Shown: positions 26,693-35,877 of the stretch, piece after piece
Position numbering within the stretch: the first letter of the stretch is position 1
Layout of the letters: each line of letters begins with the position of its first letter
Source: Pseudoclavibacter chungangensis
Lineage (GTDB): Bacteria > Actinomycetota > Actinomycetes > Actinomycetales > Microbacteriaceae
DNA: 64,000 nt
Assembly (NCBI RefSeq): GCF_013410545.1
Contig: NZ_JACCFV010000001.1
Location: 1,240,001-1,304,000 of the forward strand
Direction: 5' to 3'
Program-made: the position numbers and the translations under genes
Notes under the pieces: generated by a model
The model's input: the letters and a program-made list of their open reading frames with translations, nothing else
Databases searched by the model: none
Told to the model about the DNA's origin: nothing

Positions 26693-27934
26693 TCAGACGC
26701 CGCGGAACGCGACGACCGCGTTGTGCCCGCCGAACCCGAACGAGTTCGAGATCGCGATCTTCCCCGAGCCGTCGAACGCGCGCGGCGTCGTGACGACGTC
26801 GAGCGGGATCTCGGGGTCCTGGTGGTCGAGGTTGATCGTGGGCGGGAGCGTGCCCTCGTGGAGCGCGAGCACCGTGAAGATCGCCTCGATCGCCCCTGCG
26901 CCGCCGAGGAGGTGGCCCGTGGCCGCCTTCGTGGCCGAGGTGGGGATCTCGTGCACGCGCTCGCCGAACACGCGGTGGAGCGCGTTGTACTCGGCGATGT
27001 CGCCGACGGGCGTCGACGTGGCGTGTGCGTTGATGTGGGCGACGTCGTCCGGCGTGGCGCCCGCTTCCGCGAGTGCCTCGAGCACGGCACGTGCCGCACC
27101 GGTGCCCTCGGGGTCGGGGGCGGTGATGTGGTACGCGTCCGCCGTGACGCCGCTGCCGACGACCTCGGCGTAGATGCGGGCTCCGCGGGCGAGTGCGTGC
27201 TCCTCGGTCTCGAGCACGAGGGCGGCCGCGCCCTCGCCGAGCACGAAGCCGTCACGGTCGACGTCGTATGGGCGGCTCGCGTGTACGGGGTCGTCGTTGC
27301 GCTTCGAGAGGGCTTGCATCGCGGCGAACGCGGCGACGGGCAGCGGGTGGATGGCTGCCTCGGAGCCACCGGCGATGACGACGTCGGCGAGGCCGGCGCG
27401 CAGGTGCTCGACTGCGTTCCCGACCGACTCGGTGCTCGAGGCGCACGCCGAGACGGCGGTACGGACGCCGGCGCGGGCACCGAGGTCCATGCCGATCGCC
27501 GCACCGGGCGCGTTGGGCATGAGCATCGGGACGGTGAGCGGCATGACGCGGCGCGGGCCGCGCTCGCGCAGCGTGTCCCACGCGTCGAGGAGCGACCAGA
27601 CACCACCGATGCCGGTGGCCCAGTCAACGAGGAGGCGCTCGGGCGGGACGTCACCCACCGCGAGTCCGGCGTCGGCGAACGCCTCGCGACCCGCGATGAG
27701 GGCGAACTGGCTCGACGGATCGAGGCGCTTGCGTTCGACGCGCTCGAGCTGCTCGCCCGGGTCGACCTTGATGGTGCCGGCGAACGTGACGGGGATCTCG
27801 TACTTCGAGACCCACTCGGCCCCGATGGGGCGGGCGCCGGACTCCCCGGCGAGGAGGGCGTTCCAGCTGTCGCGCGCGGTTCCGCCGAGCGGGGTCGTGG
27901 CGCCGATGCCGGTGACGACGATCTTGGTGGTCAT
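26693..27934 (-). CDS. fabF: Beta-ketoacyl-ACP synthase II
   Basis: Condenses malonyl-ACP with a growing acyl-ACP in type II fatty-acid elongation. The 413-residue thiolase-fold enzyme has nucleophile Cys164 in VSACASSTES, the first catalytic His in NAHATSTPVGD and the second in KAATGHLLGGAGA, and the C-terminal NSFGFGGHNA signature. It is the last gene of the fab series; two strong hairpins separate it from acpP, which may let its expression differ from that of ACP. Confidence 0.96.
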   Translation of the reverse strand: MTTKIVVTGIGATTPLGGTARDSWNALLAGESGARPIGAEWVSKYEIPVTFAGTIKVDPGEQLERVERKRLDPSSQFALIAGREAFADAGLAVGDVPPERLLVDWATGIGGVWSLLDAWDTLRERGPRRVMPLTVPMLMPNAPGAAIGMDLGARAGVRTAVSACASSTESVGNAVEHLRAGLADVVIAGGSEAAIHPLPVAAFAAMQALSKRNDDPVHASRPYDVDRDGFVLGEGAAALVLETEEHALARGARIYAEVVGSGVTADAYHITAPDPEGTGAARAVLEALAEAGATPDDVAHINAHATSTPVGDIAEYNALHRVFGERVHEIPTSATKAATGHLLGGAGAIEAIFTVLALHEGTLPPTINLDHQDPEIPLDVVTTPRAFDGSGKIAISNSFGFGGHNAVVAFRGV

Positions 27935-27961
27935 GACGTGGTGTGCTCCCTGGATTCGAGA

Positions 27962-27987
27962 ACGGCGCGGGCTCGAGCCCGCGCCGT
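27962..27987 (-). terminator. Perfect 26-base palindrome between acpP and fabF
   Basis: Positions 27962-27974 and 27975-27987 are exact reverse complements centred on CTCGAG. In RNA this forms a very stable hairpin a few dozen bases past the acpP stop. It could act as a partial terminator or protect the acpP message 3' end. Confidence 0.6.
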
Positions 27988-27990
27988 GTG

Positions 27991-28014
27991 CGGGCGGCCC
28001 CGGAGGGCCGCCCG
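27991..28014 (-). terminator. Second hairpin between acpP and fabF
   Basis: CGGGCGGCCC (27991-28000) pairs with GGGCCGCCCG (28005-28014) around a CGGA loop, seven bases from the acpP stop codon. With the neighbouring palindrome it forms a tandem structure. Confidence 0.6.
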
Positions 28015-28020
28015 TGCCGA

Positions 28021-28272
28021 CTACTCGGCCGATGCCTTGACGATGTAGTTCACGGCGTCACCGACGGTCTTGAGGTTCGCGACCTCGTCGTCCGGGATCT
28101 TCACGTCGAACTTCTCCTCGGCGTTCACGACGATCGTCATCATCGAGATCGAGTCGATGTCGAGGTCGTCCGTGAACGACTTCTCGGTCGTGACGGTGTC
28201 CTGTGCGATTCCGGTCTCCTCGTTGACCAGCTCGGCCAGCCCGGCGAGGACCTCTTCGTTGGAAAGTGCCAT
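28021..28272 (-). CDS. acpP: Acyl carrier protein
   Basis: 83 residues, acidic and helical. Carries the acyl chain on phosphopantetheine attached to Ser41 in DLDIDSISMM, the expected D-S-I/L motif. The order fabD-fabH-acpP-fabF is the standard actinobacterial arrangement. A ribosome-binding site AAGGAG precedes the ATG, and a possible internal promoter lies about 35 bases upstream. Stem-loops after the stop suggest independent control of this usually very abundant protein. Confidence 0.97.
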   Translation of the reverse strand: MALSNEEVLAGLAELVNEETGIAQDTVTTEKSFTDDLDIDSISMMTIVVNAEEKFDVKIPDDEVANLKTVGDAVNYIVKASAE

Positions 28273-28307
28273 GTGCGTTACTCCTTGGGTGTCGATGACC
28301 GCGAACC

Positions 28308-28313
28308 AGTGTA
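28308..28313 (-). promoter_or_regulatory. Possible internal -10 hexamer for acpP
   Basis: TACACT on the minus strand lies 35 bases before the acpP ATG in the 90-base gap after fabH. The -35 region is weak (CACGCA or CGTCAC). Confidence 0.3.
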
Positions 28314-28362
28314 TTGGTGCCGCGGGGTGGTGCGTGACGAGTTCGGGTGAAGCTCGTCTGAT

Positions 28363-29376
28363 CTAGGGCAGGACGACGACCTGGGCGCCGTACACGAGAC
28401 CGGCACCGAAGCCGATCTGGAGGGCGAGGCCGCCGGACAGTTCGGGGTGCTCCTCGAGCAGTCGGTGGGCGGCGAGGGGGATCGAGGCGGCCGAGGTGTT
28501 GCCGGTCGTCTCGATGTCGCGCCCGACGACGACGGACTCGGGCAGCCCGAGCTGCTTCGCGAACTCGTCGATGATGCGCATGTTCGCCTGGTGGGGGATG
28601 AACGCGGCGAGGTCGCCGGGCTCGATGCCCGCCTCGTCGAGCGTGCGTCGAGCGACCTTCGCCATCTCCCACACGGCCCAGCGGAAGACACTCGGGCCGT
28701 CCTGTCGGAGCGTCGGCCACGGCACTTCGCCGCGGCGGAACTCCTGCAGGGTCGCGTTCATCGAGACGGCGTGCCAGCGCGATCCGTCCGAGCCGAGGAC
28801 GGACGCCGAGATGCCGGGCGTCTCGCTCGGCCCGACGATCGCGGCACCGGCACCGTCGCCGAGGAGGAACGAGATGGAGCGGTCGGTCGGGTCGATGACC
28901 TCGGACAGCTTCTCGGCGCCCACGACGAGCACGTACTCGGCGACGCCCGCGCGGATGAGGGCGTCGGCCTGTGCGATGCCGTAGCAGTAGCCCGCGCACG
29001 CCGCGTTCGAGTCGTACGCGGCCGCGGGGGTCGCGCCGACCTCGTCGGCGAGCCGAGCGGCGATCGAGGGCGTCTGCATCATGTTGCTGATCGACGCGAC
29101 GATGACGGCGCCGATGCGCTCGGGGGCGATGCCCGAGCGCTCGATCGCCTCGAGCGAGGCGGCGCGGGCGAGGTCGAGCGCGTTCGTGTCGTCGCCGGCG
29201 CGCGTGCGGGTGACGATGCCCGTGCGCTGACGGATCCACTCGTCCGACGAGTTGATCGGCTCGACGATGTCGTCGTTCGTGACGACGAGCTCGCCGCGAG
29301 CGGCGCCCATCGCGAGGATTCGCGTGTACTGCGGGCCGGTGGCCTGGCGCAGCGTCGCCGTGGGTCCTGCGGTCAT
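28363..29376 (-). CDS. fabH: Beta-ketoacyl-ACP synthase III
   Basis: Starts fatty-acid synthesis by condensing an acyl-CoA with malonyl-ACP. 337 residues with catalytic Cys127 in NAACAGYCYG, His in IPHQANMRI and Asn in GNTSAASIPLA. The ATG at 29376 gives the usual length; the N-terminus TRILAMGAARGELVVTNDDI is typical. Follows fabD closely on the minus strand. In actinobacteria this enzyme often sets the branched-chain primer preference, which cannot be read from sequence here. Confidence 0.96.
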   Translation of the reverse strand: MTAGPTATLRQATGPQYTRILAMGAARGELVVTNDDIVEPINSSDEWIRQRTGIVTRTRAGDDTNALDLARAASLEAIERSGIAPERIGAVIVASISNMMQTPSIAARLADEVGATPAAAYDSNAACAGYCYGIAQADALIRAGVAEYVLVVGAEKLSEVIDPTDRSISFLLGDGAGAAIVGPSETPGISASVLGSDGSRWHAVSMNATLQEFRRGEVPWPTLRQDGPSVFRWAVWEMAKVARRTLDEAGIEPGDLAAFIPHQANMRIIDEFAKQLGLPESVVVGRDIETTGNTSAASIPLAAHRLLEEHPELSGGLALQIGFGAGLVYGAQVVVLP

Positions 29377-29443
29377 GTGGCTGGGTTCTCCTTGTGTGCG
29401 GGTGCGTCGAGGCTCGGCGGACCGAGCGGATCGGAGCCGGGCG

Positions 29444-30364
29444 TCAGTGTCCGGCGAGGAGCTGGGCGGCGACGTCGAGGTCGTCCGGGGTCTTGACGGC
29501 GACCGCGGGGGTGCCCTTGAGGCCGCGCTTTGCGAGGCCGACGAGGGTGCCCGCCGGAGTGAGCTCGATGAGCCCCGTGATGCCCGCGTCGGCGAACGAC
29601 GCCATGCAGGCGTCCCAGCGCACGGGACGAGCGACCTGCTGCACCATGAGGTCGACGAACTCGTCGCCGCGTTCGACGGGCTCGCCCGCGTGGTTCGACC
29701 AGATCGTCCGGACCGGATCGGCCGTGGTGAACTCGGCGCGACGGGCCGCGAGCGCGTCGCGGGCGTCGGCCATGTACGCGGTGTGGAACGCACCGGCGAC
29801 CTGGAGGGGGATGACGCGCGTGCCGCGCGGCGCGTTCTCGCGCAGCCGCTCGAGGTTCTCGGGTGTCCCGGCCGCGACGATCTGTCCGCCGCCGTTGAAG
29901 TTCGCGGGGCTGAGGTCGTTCTCCTCGAGCGCGGCGAGCACGTCGGCCTCGACCCCGCCGACGACGGCGCTCATGCTCGTGACGATCTTCGCGGCGTCCT
30001 CGGCCATGAGCCGCGAGCGCAGACCGACGAACGCGCCGGCCGTCCGGGCGTCGAAGATGCCGGCCGTGTAGGCGGCCGTGATCTCACCGACGGAGTGCCC
30101 CGCGACGCCACCGACGAGCGCGGCGCGCTCGGGGGAGTCGACGAGCGCGTTCCAGGCGAGGATGCCCGCGGCCACGATGAGCGGCTGCGCGACGGCCGTG
30201 TCGCGGATGGTGTCGGCGTCGGACACGGTGCCGTGCAGCACGAGGTCGACGCCGGCCGCCTCACCGAGCTCGCCGAGGAGCGTGCGGTTCGCCTCGTCCT
30301 CGATCCAGGGGGACAGGAATCCCGGGGTCTGGGAGCCCTGTCCCGGGCAGGAGATGACGATCAT
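29444..30364 (-). CDS. fabD: Malonyl-CoA:ACP transacylase
   Basis: Moves malonyl from CoA to ACP. 306 residues with N-terminal MIVISCPGQGSQTPGF, active-site Ser91 in GHSVGE, and the catalytic His in VAGAFHTAYM. ATG 30364 was preferred over ATG 30373 because GAAAGGA lies eight bases upstream of the former and the family starts at this strand. The gap to fasR (30445) is 80 bases. Confidence 0.96.
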   Translation of the reverse strand: MIVISCPGQGSQTPGFLSPWIEDEANRTLLGELGEAAGVDLVLHGTVSDADTIRDTAVAQPLIVAAGILAWNALVDSPERAALVGGVAGHSVGEITAAYTAGIFDARTAGAFVGLRSRLMAEDAAKIVTSMSAVVGGVEADVLAALEENDLSPANFNGGGQIVAAGTPENLERLRENAPRGTRVIPLQVAGAFHTAYMADARDALAARRAEFTTADPVRTIWSNHAGEPVERGDEFVDLMVQQVARPVRWDACMASFADAGITGLIELTPAGTLVGLAKRGLKGTPAVAVKTPDDLDVAAQLLAGH

Positions 30365-30444
30365 GTGTTCCATCCTTTCAGGCGTCGACGCCTGGGCACT
30401 GTCGGTCGTTGCTGAAGAACCCGCGGTTGCGTTGGTGGGTTCCA

Positions 30445-31665
30445 CTAACTCTTGCGCTTCGCGCCGCGCACGGGCGTGCGCTTCGGCTCGCGCGAGACGG
30501 GGTCGGCGATCTGCCCGAGAATGAGCGCGCACTGCATGATGAGCGCCTCGCGCGGGCCCGTCGCGTCCCACCCCACGACCTCGCTCACCCGCTTGAGCCG
30601 GTAGCGCACCGTGTTCGGGTGGACGAACAGCTCGCGCGCGGTCGCCTCGAGCGAGCGGCCGTTGTCGAGGTAGCACCACAGCGTCGCGAGCAGGTCGCTC
30701 GAGTGGTCGGCGAGGGGGCGGAAGACGCGCGAGACGAGCGTCTGGCGCGCGAGCGGGTCACCCGCGAGGGCGCGTTCCGGCAGTAGTTCGTCGGCGAGGA
30801 CGGGCGGTGTCGCCCGCCGCCACGCGCCCGCGACCGCGAAGCCCGCGAGTGCGGCGCGGGCACTGCGGGACGCGTCGACGACGCTCGGGACGGGCGGCCC
30901 GAGCACGAGCCGCCCCGAGCCGAAGTACGGCTCGAGCCGCTTGGCGATCTCGATGAACGGGATCGAGGGCTCCTCGTCGTCGTCCGCATCCGGCTTCGCG
31001 CGGCCGATGACGAGCACGAGGCGATTGCCCTGCACGCCCACGAGCAGGTCGGCGTTGCTGTGCCGGGCCGTGCGACGGATGTGGTCGATCTCGAGGATCC
31101 TGGGGGTCGTGCCGACGAGCACGCTCACCTCACCGTGCCCGTGCCAGCCGAGCGCGGCGATGCGGCTCGGCAGCTCGTCGTCGTGCTCGCCCGTGAGGAT
31201 CGAGTCGACGACGAGCGCCTCGAGGCGCGCGTCCCACAGGCCGCGCGCCTCGGCCGCTCTCGCGTACACGTCCGCCGCGGCGAACGCGATGTCGCGCGAG
31301 TAGCGCAGGATCGCCTCGCGCACGTCGGGGTCGTTCGACGACTTCACCCGGTCTTCCACGACCCCGACGACGACCCGGATGAGCTGCAGCGTCTGCTGCA
31401 GACTCACCGAGCGGAGCAGCTCCCGGGGGGCCGCGTCGAAGACGTCGGCGGCCACCCAGGGGGTCGCGTCGGGGTTCTCGAACCAGGCGATGAACGAGGA
31501 GATGCCGGACTGCGCGACGAGACCGACGGCGGAGCGCCGCCCCGGTGGCATGTCGCCGTACCAGGGCAGCGTCTCCTCCAATCGCTTCGTGGTCGCGGTC
31601 GCGAGCTCACCCGAGATCGTCTTGAGCCAGGCGAGCGTCTGCTCCTTCGTGCGCGTGCGTGTCAT
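30445..31665 (-). CDS. fasR: FasR-type PucR-family activator of fatty-acid synthesis
   Basis: 406 residues. The C-terminal helix-turn-helix (LEATARELFVHPNTVRYRLKRVSEVVGW) is the PucR/CdaR signature, and the central region is the GGDEF-like PucR domain. In Streptomyces coelicolor a protein of this class, FasR, encoded just upstream of fabDHPF, activates that operon; the same gene order here makes the assignment strong. It begins 12 bases after the aceE stop on the same strand, so pyruvate dehydrogenase and fatty-acid synthesis may be read together. Confidence 0.88.
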   Translation of the reverse strand: MTRTRTKEQTLAWLKTISGELATATTKRLEETLPWYGDMPPGRRSAVGLVAQSGISSFIAWFENPDATPWVAADVFDAAPRELLRSVSLQQTLQLIRVVVGVVEDRVKSSNDPDVREAILRYSRDIAFAAADVYARAAEARGLWDARLEALVVDSILTGEHDDELPSRIAALGWHGHGEVSVLVGTTPRILEIDHIRRTARHSNADLLVGVQGNRLVLVIGRAKPDADDDEEPSIPFIEIAKRLEPYFGSGRLVLGPPVPSVVDASRSARAALAGFAVAGAWRRATPPVLADELLPERALAGDPLARQTLVSRVFRPLADHSSDLLATLWCYLDNGRSLEATARELFVHPNTVRYRLKRVSEVVGWDATGPREALIMQCALILGQIADPVSREPKRTPVRGAKRKS

Positions 31666-31677
31666 CGAGCGGTTCGC

Positions 31678-34407
31678 CTACGCGTCCCCGCCCGCGGTCC
31701 CGCTCGTTCCCGCCTTGGGGTTGTGCAGGTCGTACGCCTCGATCGCCTTCGCCACGACCGAGCGGTCGATCTCGCCGCGCACCGCGAGCTGCTGGAGCGC
31801 GCGGACCACGATCGAGTGGCTGTCGATCTTGTAGAACCGGCGCGCGGCGGGGCGCGTGTCCGAGATACCGAAGTCGTCGGCACCGAGCGTCGCGTAGTCG
31901 CCGGGCACGAACTGGCGGATGAGGTCGGGCAGCGTGTGGGTGTAGTCGCTCACACCGAGCACGGGGCCGCCGGTCGACTCGGCGAGGCGCTTCGTGACGA
32001 ACGGGGTGAGCGGCTCCTCCTCCGGGTTCGTCCAGTTGTGCTCGTCGGCGGCGAGGCCGTCGCGGCGCAGCTCGGTCCACGAGGTGACCGACCAGACGTC
32101 GGCCGCGACGTTCCACTCCCGCTCGAGGATCTCCTGCGCCTCGAGCGCCCACGGCACCGCGACGCCCGATGCGAGCAGCTGCACGCGGGGGCCGGACGCG
32201 CTCGTGCCGCGCAGCAGGTAGATGCCCTTGAGGAGGCCCTCTACGTCGAGCCCCTCGGGCTCGGCGGGCTGCACGATCGGCTCGTTGTACATCGTGATGT
32301 AGTACATGACGTCGGGGTTCGGGTGCTCGCCGCCGTACATGCGCTCGATGCCGTCGCGCACGATGTGCCCGATCTCGTAGCCGTAGGCCGGGTCGTAGGC
32401 GACGACCGCGGGGTTCGTCGACGCGATGACGTGCGAGTGGCCGTCCATGTGCTGCAGACCTTCGCCCGCGAGCGTCGTGCGGCCGGCCGTGGCGCCGATG
32501 AAGAAGCCGCGCGCGAGCTGGTCGGCCGCTGCCCAGATCGAGTCGGCGGTGCGCTGGAAGCCGAACATCGAGTAGAACATGTAGATCGGCACGGTGAACT
32601 CGCCGTGCGTGGAGTACGAGCTGCCGAGCGCCGTGAACGAACCCACGGCGCCGGCCTCGTTGATGCCGACGTGGTTGATGACGCCCTGCGCCGACTCCTT
32701 GTACGCGAGGAGCAGTTCGCGGTCGACCGACAGGTAGTGCTGCCCGTTCGGGTTGTAGATCTTCGACGTCGGGAAGAACGCGTCGACACCGAACGTGCGG
32801 GCCTCGTCGGGGATGATCGGCACGATGCGTGCGCCGAAGTCCTTCGAGCGGATGAGGTCCTTGAGCAGTCGGACGAACGCCATCGTCGTGGCGACGGGCT
32901 GCGTGCCCGAGCCCTTCTTCGTGATGTCGTACGTCTTCGCCTCGGGGAGCGCGATCTGCGTGTACTTCGAGCGACGCTCGGGCACGTAGCCGCCGAGCGC
33001 GCGGCGGCGCTCGACCATGTACTGGATCGCCTCGTCGTCGGCACCGGGGTGGTAGTAGGGCGCCTGGTAGATGTTCTCCTCGAGCTGCGCGTCCGTGATC
33101 GGCACGTGCATCTGGTCGCGGAAGTTCTTGAGGTCCTCGAGCGTGAGCTTCTTCATCTGGTGGGTCGCGTTGCGGCCCTCGAAGTGCGGCCCGAGGCCGT
33201 AGCCCTTGATGGTCTGGGCGAGGATGACGGTCGGCTGGCCCTTGTGCTCGATCGCGGCCTTGTAGGCGGCGTACACCTTGAGGTAGTCGTGGCCGCCGCG
33301 CTTGAGGCCCCAGATCTGCTCGTCCGTGTAGTCCTTGACGAGTTCGAGGGCCTTCGGGTCGCGGCCGAAGAAGTTCTCGCGGACGAATCCGCCGTTCTCG
33401 GCCTTGTAGGTCTGGAAGTCGCCGTCGGGGGTGACGTTCATGAGGTTCAGCAGGGCGCCGGACTCGTCGCGGGCGAACAGGTCGTCCCACTCGCGTCCCC
33501 AGACGAGCTTGATGACGTTCCAGCCCGCGCCGCGGAAGTAGCTCTCGAGCTCCTGGACGATCTTGCCGTTACCGCGCACGGGGCCGTCGAGGCGCTGCAG
33601 GTTGCAGTTGACGACGAAGGTGAGGTTGTCGAGGTTCTGGTTCGCGGCGAACTGCAGCTGGCCGCGCGACTCGACCTCGTCCATCTCGCCGTCGCCGAGG
33701 AACGCCCAGACGTGCGAGCCGGAGGTGTCCTTGATGCCGCGGTTCTCGAGGTACTTGTTCGCCTGCGCCTGCCAGATCGCGTTGAGTGGTCCGAGGCCCA
33801 TCGACACGGTCGGGAACTGCCAGAACTCGCGCAGCTGGCGCGGGTGCGGGTAGGAGGGGAGGCCGTGGGGTGCGGCCGACTGCTGCTGGCGGAAGCCGTC
33901 GAGGTCCTCGGCGCCGAGCTGGCCGAGGAGGAAGGCGCGGGCGTAGTTGCCGGGTGAGGCGTGGCCCTGGAAGAACACCTGGTCGCCACCCTCGGGGTGG
34001 TCGTAGCCCTTGAAGAAGTGGTTGAGGCCGACCTCGTAGAGGGTCGCCTGCGATGCGTAGGACGAGATGTGGCCGCCGACGCCGACGCCCTCGCGCTGCG
34101 CGCGCTGCACGAGCATCGCCGCGTTCCAGCGGATCCAGGCGCGGTAGCGGCGTTCGATCTGCTCGTCGCCCGGGAACTCCGGCTCGTCCTCGGGGGCGAT
34201 CGTGTTGACGTAGTCGGTGAGCGGGATCATCGGCACGCCGAGGTGCCGCTCCTTGGACCGCTTGAGGAGGTTGAGCATGATCTCCCGACCGCGCTCGCGT
34301 CCTCGCTCGTCGATGACGGCGTCGAGTGAATCGCTCCACTCCTGCGTCTCCGCGGGGTCTGCGTCCACGTAGTTCGTGGAGTAGGGATCCTGGTCGTGTA
34401 CGGCCAC
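31678..34407 (-). CDS. aceE: Pyruvate dehydrogenase E1 component, homodimeric type
   Basis: 909 residues, the length of the single-chain thiamine-diphosphate E1. Decarboxylates pyruvate and acetylates the lipoyl domain of E2, which is not in this window. The thiamine-diphosphate motif GDGEMDE starts near residue 237; other landmarks are [20 protein letters not shown] near the N-terminus and [20 protein letters not shown] in the pyrimidine-binding half. The GTG at 34407 was chosen because AGAGG precedes it and the family starts at this point; the frame stays open much further upstream by chance in GC-rich DNA. Confidence 0.96.
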   Translation of the reverse strand: MAVHDQDPYSTNYVDADPAETQEWSDSLDAVIDERGRERGREIMLNLLKRSKERHLGVPMIPLTDYVNTIAPEDEPEFPGDEQIERRYRAWIRWNAAMLVQRAQREGVGVGGHISSYASQATLYEVGLNHFFKGYDHPEGGDQVFFQGHASPGNYARAFLLGQLGAEDLDGFRQQQSAAPHGLPSYPHPRQLREFWQFPTVSMGLGPLNAIWQAQANKYLENRGIKDTSGSHVWAFLGDGEMDEVESRGQLQFAANQNLDNLTFVVNCNLQRLDGPVRGNGKIVQELESYFRGAGWNVIKLVWGREWDDLFARDESGALLNLMNVTPDGDFQTYKAENGGFVRENFFGRDPKALELVKDYTDEQIWGLKRGGHDYLKVYAAYKAAIEHKGQPTVILAQTIKGYGLGPHFEGRNATHQMKKLTLEDLKNFRDQMHVPITDAQLEENIYQAPYYHPGADDEAIQYMVERRRALGGYVPERRSKYTQIALPEAKTYDITKKGSGTQPVATTMAFVRLLKDLIRSKDFGARIVPIIPDEARTFGVDAFFPTSKIYNPNGQHYLSVDRELLLAYKESAQGVINHVGINEAGAVGSFTALGSSYSTHGEFTVPIYMFYSMFGFQRTADSIWAAADQLARGFFIGATAGRTTLAGEGLQHMDGHSHVIASTNPAVVAYDPAYGYEIGHIVRDGIERMYGGEHPNPDVMYYITMYNEPIVQPAEPEGLDVEGLLKGIYLLRGTSASGPRVQLLASGVAVPWALEAQEILEREWNVAADVWSVTSWTELRRDGLAADEHNWTNPEEEPLTPFVTKRLAESTGGPVLGVSDYTHTLPDLIRQFVPGDYATLGADDFGISDTRPAARRFYKIDSHSIVVRALQQLAVRGEIDRSVVAKAIEAYDLHNPKAGTSGTAGGDA

Positions 34408-34684
34408 GTCGACCTCTTTCTCAGCGTTGTGGGTGTTGCCAAGTCGGGGCGCGGCACAGGTTGGTCCCCGCCCTCCTGCACAGCTTACTGGGGAACCTCC
34501 ACAAGGAAAGTCCACTTTCTCGCGCGAAGTCCGCCATACGGAACAAAAGGCTGTCCGCAGGGTGAGAGGGACGTCGATCGCATGGACATCGGGTGACCGC
34601 GGGGTGCCCGGACGCGTCCTCGACGGCTCCCGTGGCCGCGCTGCTGGGCGTGCGCAGATGCCACGGCGACCATAGGCTGCGTGT

Positions 34685-34891
34685 GTGTCCACGCTGCTCG
34701 TGTGCCTCGTTCCTGTCGCCGTGTACGTGGTGGTCCAGGGGTGGCGGGATCGTGCTGCGCTGCGTGCGGCGCTCGGGCGCGTCGGCCTCGGATCGTTCGG
34801 GCGGGCGTGGCCGCTCGCGGCGCTCGTGTTCCTGGGGCTGCTCGTCGCGTCGAATCTGCTCGCGGGGGTCGTCGTCGGCCTCGTGGCGTGA
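34685..34891 (+). CDS. Possible small two-span membrane protein
   Basis: 68 residues from a GTG: two hydrophobic helices ([14 protein letters not shown] and [20 protein letters not shown]) around a basic loop. No clear ribosome-binding site. It lies between the divergent aceE and the peroxiredoxin. The codon pattern is consistent with coding, but the evidence is modest. Confidence 0.4.
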   Translation: MSTLLVCLVPVAVYVVVQGWRDRAALRAALGRVGLGSFGRAWPLAALVFLGLLVASNLLAGVVVGLVA

Positions 34892-35029
34892 GCGATCGTG
34901 GGGCGACGACGGCGAACCGGGCTCGTAGTGGCCCACCATGTCGGCGTCGGGCCCGTCGGGTCTCGTCGTAGGCTGACGACACGACGCGCGACGGTGCGCG
35001 ACGTGATCGTGGCGTGAGCGGGAGGCGGC

Positions 35030-35506
35030 ATGGGGTATTCGGTGGAGGCGCTCGAGGGCATCGAGCTGCCCACGCACCGGGGCGGGCGGATCCTCGTCGG
35101 CGGTCGGCCGCCGCGCCCGCAGCTCGTGTGCTTCGTGCCCTATGCGTACACGCCCGTGTGCGGTGTCGAGATCGACGGCCTCGTCGACCTCGCACCCGAT
35201 GCCGAGCAGGAGGGCATCGACCTCGTGGTCGTCTCGTGCGACTCGGACGCCGTGCTCGCCGCCTGGCTGGGGGAGCACATCGAGATCGACTCGTCGGCGA
35301 TCCACGGGGCGAGCGACTTCTGGCCCCACGGCCACGCGGCGCGCGCCTTTGGCGTGTTCGACGAGGAGCGCGGCGTGCCGGACCGCGTGAGCGTCGCGAT
35401 CAACCGCGACGGTGCCGTGCGGCTCGTCGCCGAAGCGCTGCCGGGCGAGGCGAGGCCGCACCGCGCGCACGTGCGGGCACTCGACTGGCTCGCGGGTGGT
35501 CGCTGA
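35030..35506 (+). CDS. Peroxiredoxin (AhpC/TSA, AhpE-like)
   Basis: 158 residues with thioredoxin fold. Peroxidatic Cys44 lies in [11 protein letters not shown], the P-x3-T-x2-C motif, with a second nearby Cys34. Reduces hydroperoxides. In Mycobacterium tuberculosis ahpE lies close to aceE; the same neighbourhood is seen here. A G-rich ribosome-binding site (GGGAGG) precedes the ATG at 35030. Confidence 0.85.
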   Translation: MGYSVEALEGIELPTHRGGRILVGGRPPRPQLVCFVPYAYTPVCGVEIDGLVDLAPDAEQEGIDLVVVSCDSDAVLAAWLGEHIEIDSSAIHGASDFWPHGHAARAFGVFDEERGVPDRVSVAINRDGAVRLVAEALPGEARPHRAHVRALDWLAGGR

Positions 35507-35606
35507 CGTCTCGTGATGGTGGTCGTGTTCGGCCGAGCCGAGCTTGCGTGCGCGTCGGTTCGAGCGTGCCTCGGTGCCCGATAGGATGGGCGGCGCCTCC
35601 GCGTGA

Positions 35607-35679
35607 GGGCCTGTAGCTCAGTTGGTAGAGCGCCACGTTTACACCGTGGATGTCGTCGGTTCGAGCCCGGCCGGGCCCA
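35607..35679 (+). tRNA. tRNA-Val (UAC anticodon)
   Basis: GGGCCTG acceptor pairs with CGGGCCC (one G-T pair), discriminator A at 35679; D-arm TAGCTCAGTTGGTAGAGC, anticodon stem CCACG/CGTGG with loop TTTACAC giving UAC, and T-arm GTCGG-TTCGAGC-CCGGC. CCA is not precisely encoded (ACCCA follows). It borders the variable region, and tRNA 3' ends are common integration sites. Confidence 0.95.
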
Positions 35680-35877
35680 CCCAATGATGTTGACGCCCGT
35701 ACGCACGATTGTGAGGGCTGCGGCCACGACTCGAAAGTCTGAGGTCGGGTGACCAAATGCGGATCACACCAAATCGACACAGGGTGCGGGTCGTTTCGTG
35801 GTCTCATTGGCTAATCGAACCCCTGGTCCGGCTCGAATTGCGAATCAGCTGGTCAGTGGCGGGATGGAAGGCTCCGA

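Noticed and set aside
31060..33957. Long plus-strand open frame opposite fasR and aceE
   Set aside because: Antisense shadow with Val/Arg/Glu/Asp-rich composition and no domain; aceE is certain on the other strand.
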